Source: Anaerolineales bacterium
GTDB taxonomy: Bacteria > Chloroflexota > Anaerolineae > Epilineales > JAANWY01
Assembly (NCBI GenBank): GCA_018263655.1
Contig: JAANWY010000123.1
Span: 1,201-10,062, forward strand
Length of the DNA stretch: 8,862 nt
Reading direction: 5' to 3'
A program made the position numbers and the translations under genes. This document shows, piece after piece, positions 6,618 to 8,862 of this stretch. Every line of letters starts with the position of its first letter. Position 1 is the first letter of the stretch. The notes under the pieces are model-generated. The model was not told where the DNA came from, made no database searches, and worked only from the letters and a program-made list of their open reading frames with translations.

Positions 6618-7213
6618 GATGTCTCTCCACCAGTCTGTGTTGCCGCGATCGCCTCGTGCAGGGCCACACGAAATTTCGCGATTCTCCCACCCTGCCGCCG
6701 GCCGTAGTACACCCGGTTGGTCAAACAGACAACGACCAACGCCTGTTCTGGATCGACCCACAGAGATGTGCCCGTGAAGCCCGTGTGCCCATAAGCCCGC
6801 CGGCTGAACGGGTGACCGCTGCTCGTTTCGTCCGGCGACCAGAGCTGCCAGCCCAACCCTCGGCGCACCGCCTCGTCTTCAGCCTGACAGCGGGTCATCT
6901 CCATCACCGTTTCTGGGTGTAGGAGCCCCCACCCGCCGCGCACGTAGACCTCACCCAGCCGCGCCACGTCTCGGGCCGTGCTGAACAGACCGGCGTGGCC
7001 GGCCACGCCATCCATCCCGGCGGCGTTCTCATCATCCACCTCGCCGATCAGCCAGCGCTGGCGCCAGGCACAGACTTCGGTCGGCGCAAGGCTTGAGGAT
7101 GGAGAATGATGGAAGGGGGAGGATGGGATTGGACTTTCCCTATCGAGTTCGATCCTTAACCGGTGCCTCGTCGAGTGAGTTCTGCGCCTCATGTAAGTCC
7201 GCCGGGGACTCAT
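6554..7213 (-). pseudogene. Serine hydrolase (class C beta-lactamase-like), N-terminal half missing
   Basis: The reading frame encodes 219 residues. From about residue 42 it matches the C-terminal half of beta-lactamase-like serine hydrolases: LAPTEVCAWRQRWLIGEVDD, ENAAGMDGVAGHAGLFSTA, DVARLGEVYVRGG, then GHTGFTGTSLWVDPE, where HTG takes the place of the KTG box, and VVCLTNRVYY. The N-terminal half, which should carry the SxxK nucleophile and the YxN motif, is absent; family members usually exceed 350 residues. In its place are about 40 residues of basic and Ser/Pro-rich sequence from simple-sequence DNA (7081-7130). The C-terminus ends in ETSCTSAE-type repeats from the 15-bp tandem array. 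ATG 7213 has only a weak ribosome site. Promoter and operator upstream are intact. It cannot be a working hydrolase as read; a decayed gene is likeliest, with expression still needed to lead into anmK. Confidence 0.8.
6564..6617 (-). repeat. 15-bp tandem repeat across the hydrolase end and anmK start
   Basis: On the minus strand ATGCACGTCAGCAGA is present three times without mismatch (6617-6573), followed by a fourth partial copy ATGCACGTC (6572-6564). In the anmK frame each unit reads MHVSR; in the hydrolase frame it reads as a CTSAE repeat. The unit is five codons, so copy number can change without breaking either frame. Confidence 0.95.
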
Positions 7214-7244
7214 ACCAGTGTCCGTGAGAGAGGGATGTACTGAC

Positions 7245-7256
7245 TTGTACGGACAA
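7245..7256. promoter_or_regulatory. Probable GntR/HutC-type operator
   Basis: TTGTACGGACAA has the TTGT-N4-ACAA symmetry known for HutC/NagR-type GntR regulators. It starts 4 bases after the -10 box of the promoter at 7261-7289, so it spans the expected transcription start. The GntR encoded at 836-1663 is the only regulator of that class in the window and is a candidate binder. The imperfect palindrome TTTGGTATACTAAA overlapping the -10 is an alternative site. Confidence 0.5.
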
Positions 7257-7260
7257 ATTT

Positions 7261-7289
7261 AGTATACCAAACTATGACAACGATGTCAA
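7261..7289 (-). promoter_or_regulatory. Promoter for the hydrolase-anmK unit
   Basis: On the minus strand TTGACA (7284-7289) and TATACT (7261-7266) are 17 bases apart. Transcription would start near 7254 and pass through the truncated hydrolase frame into anmK. Confidence 0.82.
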
Positions 7290-7300
7290 GGGTGAAATCC

Positions 7301-7476
7301 GGGTAGTGTTCAAACCGAACAAATGAGCTATAGCTTTTCATTGGACACTTTAGCACGGATGACCCTTACACCATCCTCGGTTTTCCGCCTGCTTCTCAGA
7401 CCTTCCAGGCGACGAAAAGTGTCCAATCAGTTGCCGCGTAGGCAGGTGTGTGGAAGCTGTTCTGTGAACACTACCC
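7301..7476. mobile_element. MITE-like element with nested inverted repeats
   Basis: A perfect 12-bp terminal inverted repeat, GGGTAGTGTTCA (7301-7312) and TGAACACTACCC (7465-7476), bounds 176 bases. Inside it a second perfect 12-bp pair, ATTGGACACTTT (7340-7351) and AAAGTGTCCAAT (7416-7427), is nested. There is no coding frame of note. The size, terminal repeats and lack of genes resemble a non-autonomous transposable element, but no clear target-site duplication is visible, so an origin by transposition is an inference. It lies 11 bases upstream of the -35 of the hydrolase promoter. Confidence 0.55.
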
Positions 7477-7500
7477 ATTTCTCCCGCATATTCCCTGTGT

Positions 7501-7515
7501 AGGCACGAAGTGCCT
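7501..7515. other. Short perfect hairpin
   Basis: AGGCAC-GAA-GTGCCT has a 6-bp perfect stem and a 3-base loop. It lies 25 bases upstream of the -35 box of the plus-strand promoter at 7541. It could be a protein-binding palindrome or a repeat remnant; no T-run follows. Confidence 0.35.
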
Positions 7516-7540
7516 GAGTAGTCACCTTATGATCAAGTAT

Positions 7541-7569
7541 TTGAATGGACGGAGGCTTTGAAGTATACT
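7541..7569 (+). promoter_or_regulatory. Probable promoter for the 7634 gene
   Basis: TTGAAT (7541-7546) and TATACT (7564-7569) are separated by 17 bases. The -10 lies within AGTATACT, an 8-bp palindrome. The start would be near 7576, giving a leader of about 58 bases before the ATG at 7634. Confidence 0.65.
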
Positions 7570-7633
7570 ACTGGACAGTCGAACTCGATTCCGGTTCTGA
7601 CTACGAACATTGAACAATGAGCGAGAGAGAATC

Positions 7634-8380
7634 ATGTTGAAGCAATTCTGTGTTACACCTTCGATGGGTAAGCGGCTGATCGGGAAGGCAATGGCTCTTC
7701 ACCCAGACATAAAGAAGGTGCTCAAAAGGGGAACGTTGGTCATTATTGCCGGCACGACGAATGGCTATGCGGCCGAAGAGATTCTCAAGTCGCTGGGACA
7801 GGCCGAAGGGTTCACGCGTGAGGGGTTTCGGCGCGGAATGGTGGTAGCTCCGGGGGCCGAGGCCATCGAGGCTGACTACCCGGGAGATGTGGTCATACGT
7901 AACGGTGAATGGCAACAAGGCAAGACCATCTTTGACGTAGCCGATGATCTTGAAACGGGAGACGTCGTCTTGAAAGGGGCCAACGCGTTCGACGCACGTG
8001 GACAGGCTGCCGTACACGTCGCTCACCCCAAAGGAGGAACCATCCTTGCAGCAATCTCGGCCATGATCGGTCGACGGGTACAACTGCTTGTACCGGTGGG
8101 ACTGGAGAAACGTGTGCTGGAAGACATCCATGTTCTGGCCCGGCGGTTGAATGCGCCGGATGCGGAAGGTGTGCGTCTTCTACCCATCCCTGGAAGGATC
8201 TTCACCGAACTAGATGCCATCAAACTGATGACGGGGGCTGAGGCTTGCCTTGTTGCAGCTGGCGGCGTTTACGGGGCAGAAGGTGCCAGCCGGCTGGGCA
8301 TCAGCGGCAGCGAAGAGCAAGTTCAAACTGCAACGGAACTGATCGAGGCGATTGCAGATGAACCACCTTGCAGAGTATAG
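7634..8380 (+). CDS. Conserved-looking protein of unknown function, possibly ISOCOT (NagB/RpiA/DeoR-sensor) fold
   Basis: The 248-residue product has no signal peptide or membrane segment and should be cytoplasmic. I cannot name it. It alternates beta strands and glycine loops: TLVIIAGTTNGYAAEEILKS at about residues 34-53, GDVVLKGANAFD (111-122), HPKGGTILAAISAMIGRRVQ (130-150), LLVPVGLEKRV and the closing AAGGVYGAEGASRLGISG. The first two segments recall the GTTT..A..L and G.NG.. loops of the ISOCOT superfamily (sugar-phosphate isomerases and DeoR sensor domains), which bind phosphorylated sugars; that is a weak, motif-level inference. ATG 7634 is preferred, with GAGAGAG a few bases upstream; a TTG at 7610 would add MNNERERI. 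It is divergent from the hydrolase-anmK unit and has its own promoter. No terminator is apparent after 8380. Confidence 0.85.
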   Translation: MLKQFCVTPSMGKRLIGKAMALHPDIKKVLKRGTLVIIAGTTNGYAAEEILKSLGQAEGFTREGFRRGMVVAPGAEAIEADYPGDVVIRNGEWQQGKTIFDVADDLETGDVVLKGANAFDARGQAAVHVAHPKGGTILAAISAMIGRRVQLLVPVGLEKRVLEDIHVLARRLNAPDAEGVRLLPIPGRIFTELDAIKLMTGAEACLVAAGGVYGAEGASRLGISGSEEQVQTATELIEAIADEPPCRV

Positions 8381-8448
8381 AGTCTAAGGTTGCGTCGTTC
8401 ACCCTTAATTCATGAGCGCAGCCCCCGATCCTGAGCCACCGTCGTCCC

Positions 8449-8556
8449 TCAATCGGCCAACGCAACAGCAGCCCTGAACGCACGGTACGCGGCCGGCATG
8501 TCGTCAGCGGTGAACTCGACGCGCCGGCCATCTACCCGGCGTGCACCTGGCAGGTC
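8449..8556 (-). pseudogene. Possible C-terminal remnant of a lost gene
   Basis: The minus strand carries 35 open codons ending in TGA, reading in part GRRVEFTADDMPAAYRAFRA. The composition (Ala/Arg-rich amphipathic helix, third-position GC) looks like the end of a real protein. A TAA stop lies immediately upstream and there is no start or ribosome site, so it is at best a fragment. I do not recognise the family, and the signal is weak. Confidence 0.25.
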
Positions 8557-8618
8557 TTAGGGGTTTGGCCTTGCCTCTACTTGACAGGTGACTTATGGGG
8601 AACACCAGAGACACAGCC

Positions 8619-8647
8619 TTGTCAGGCCCTACTGAATATGCTATAAT
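8619..8647 (+). promoter_or_regulatory. Strong promoter without an identifiable gene
   Basis: TTGTCA (8619-8624) and a perfect TATAAT (8642-8647) are 17 bases apart, and TGC directly before the -10 forms an extended -10. The start would be near 8654. No good open frame follows within the window, so the product may be an untranslated RNA or the leader of a gene beyond 8862. Confidence 0.7.
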
Positions 8648-8675
8648 GAGCCGTAGGCAGAGAAGAAGAAAGCGT

Positions 8676-8710
8676 TGACATCGGCCCCGCCGCCGGCGGG
8701 GCCGATGTCA
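8676..8710 (+). other. 16-bp perfect stem-loop near the 5' end of the 8654 transcript
   Basis: TGACATCGGCCCCGCC (8676-8691) is exactly mirrored by GGCGGGGCCGATGTCA (8695-8710) around a 3-base loop, GCC. The stem starts about 22 bases into the predicted RNA. It is GC-rich enough to form readily but is not followed by T residues, so intrinsic termination is doubtful. Confidence 0.8.
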
Positions 8711-8733
8711 TTAGCCGCGCAATCAAATCAAAT

Positions 8734-8761
8734 TTGACCGAGAGCACCCGGCCAGTATAAT
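8734..8761 (+). promoter_or_regulatory. Second promoter-like sequence
   Basis: TTGACC (8734-8739) and TATAAT (8756-8761) are separated by 16 bases. It lies within the transcript expected from 8654. Chance occurrence is possible. Just downstream, TAACTACCC (8774-8782) repeats the right end of the 5251-5335 element. Confidence 0.4.
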
Positions 8762-8830
8762 TCCGGAGGCGTAACTACCCAGGCTATTGCCCGGCTACCA
8801 GCCTCGCAGGTGAGAAATGCGGAAAGAAGG

Positions 8831-8862
8831 GGTCGGTGGGGGGCAGCTGCCCCCCACCGACC
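8831..8862. other. 32-bp perfect palindrome at the window end
   Basis: GGTCGGTGGGGGGCAG (8831-8846) is followed without a loop by its exact reverse complement, CTGCCCCCCACCGACC (8847-8862). It would make a very stable hairpin at the 3' end of the 8654 transcript and might be a terminator whose T-run is cut off. It ends on the last base of the window, so a contig-end or fold-back assembly artefact is also possible. Confidence 0.75.

Noticed and set aside
6618..6761. In-frame 48-codon upstream extension of anmK to an ATG at 6761
   Set aside because: It lies within the hydrolase coding frame, shows no AnmK similarity and has a worse start context than 6617.
8301..8531. 76-codon minus-strand frame past the end of the 7634 gene
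   Set aside because: It overlaps the 3' end of a well-supported gene on the other strand and has no recognisable motif; a different frame in this stretch gives the better, though weak, remnant at 8449-8556.
8676..8710. Intrinsic terminator
   Set aside because: The stem is strong but followed by TTAGCCGCGC rather than a T-run, and it sits only about 22 bases after a promoter.

Overview
The window looks like a chromosomal segment of a GC-rich bacterium, most plausibly a member of the Chloroflexota (Anaerolineae-like). This rests on the abundance of short palindromic repeats of the CCCTTCGACAAGCTCAGG and GAAGAATCTCCG types, the frequent GTG/TTG starts, the textbook sigma-70-type promoters, and the gene content: a sugar ABC transporter lipoprotein, GntR and LacI regulators, a UxaE-type epimerase and AnmK. 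The taxonomic call is an inference; no rRNA or marker gene is present.

Layout. All recognisable genes from 1 to 7213 run on the minus strand; one conserved gene of unknown function runs on the plus strand at the right. From right to left on the minus strand: a serine hydrolase that has lost its N-terminal catalytic half (6554-7213) overlaps the start of anmK (anhydro-MurNAc kinase, 5349-6617). A palindromic element follows, then a LacI-family regulator (4090-5097) overlapping by 8 bases a tagaturonate epimerase gene, uxaE (2445-4097). Next comes about 780 bases of repeats and a promoter, a GntR/UTRA regulator (836-1663), another repeat island, and the N-terminus of an extracellular sugar-binding lipoprotein (1-415, running off the window).

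How the genes fit together. anmK and the hydrolase point to cell-wall sugar (1,6-anhydro-MurNAc) use or recycling. lacI-uxaE points to hexuronate catabolism. gntR plus the binding protein points to uptake of a sugar. Two promoters, upstream of lacI and of the hydrolase, share the pattern TTGACATCG...TTTGGTATA[A/C]TAA, and each has a palindrome just downstream of the -10 where a repressor would block initiation: a perfect TGCACACGTGTGCA before lacI and TTGTACGGACAA before the hydrolase. The first fits LacI autoregulation; the second fits a HutC/NagR-type GntR operator.

Most unusual features. (i) A 15-bp tandem repeat gives anmK four successive in-frame ATG codons and at the same time encodes the repetitive tail of the hydrolase in another frame. 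(ii) Two copies of a genomic palindromic repeat sit in frame inside uxaE. (iii) The hydrolase has lost its nucleophile half but keeps promoter and operator. (iv) Two GGGTAG-ended inverted-repeat elements lie just upstream of the two matching promoters. (v) The last 220 bases hold a strong promoter, a 16-bp perfect stem-loop and a 32-bp perfect palindrome but no gene, possibly an untranslated RNA unit. No tRNA, rRNA, CRISPR array or transposase gene was seen.
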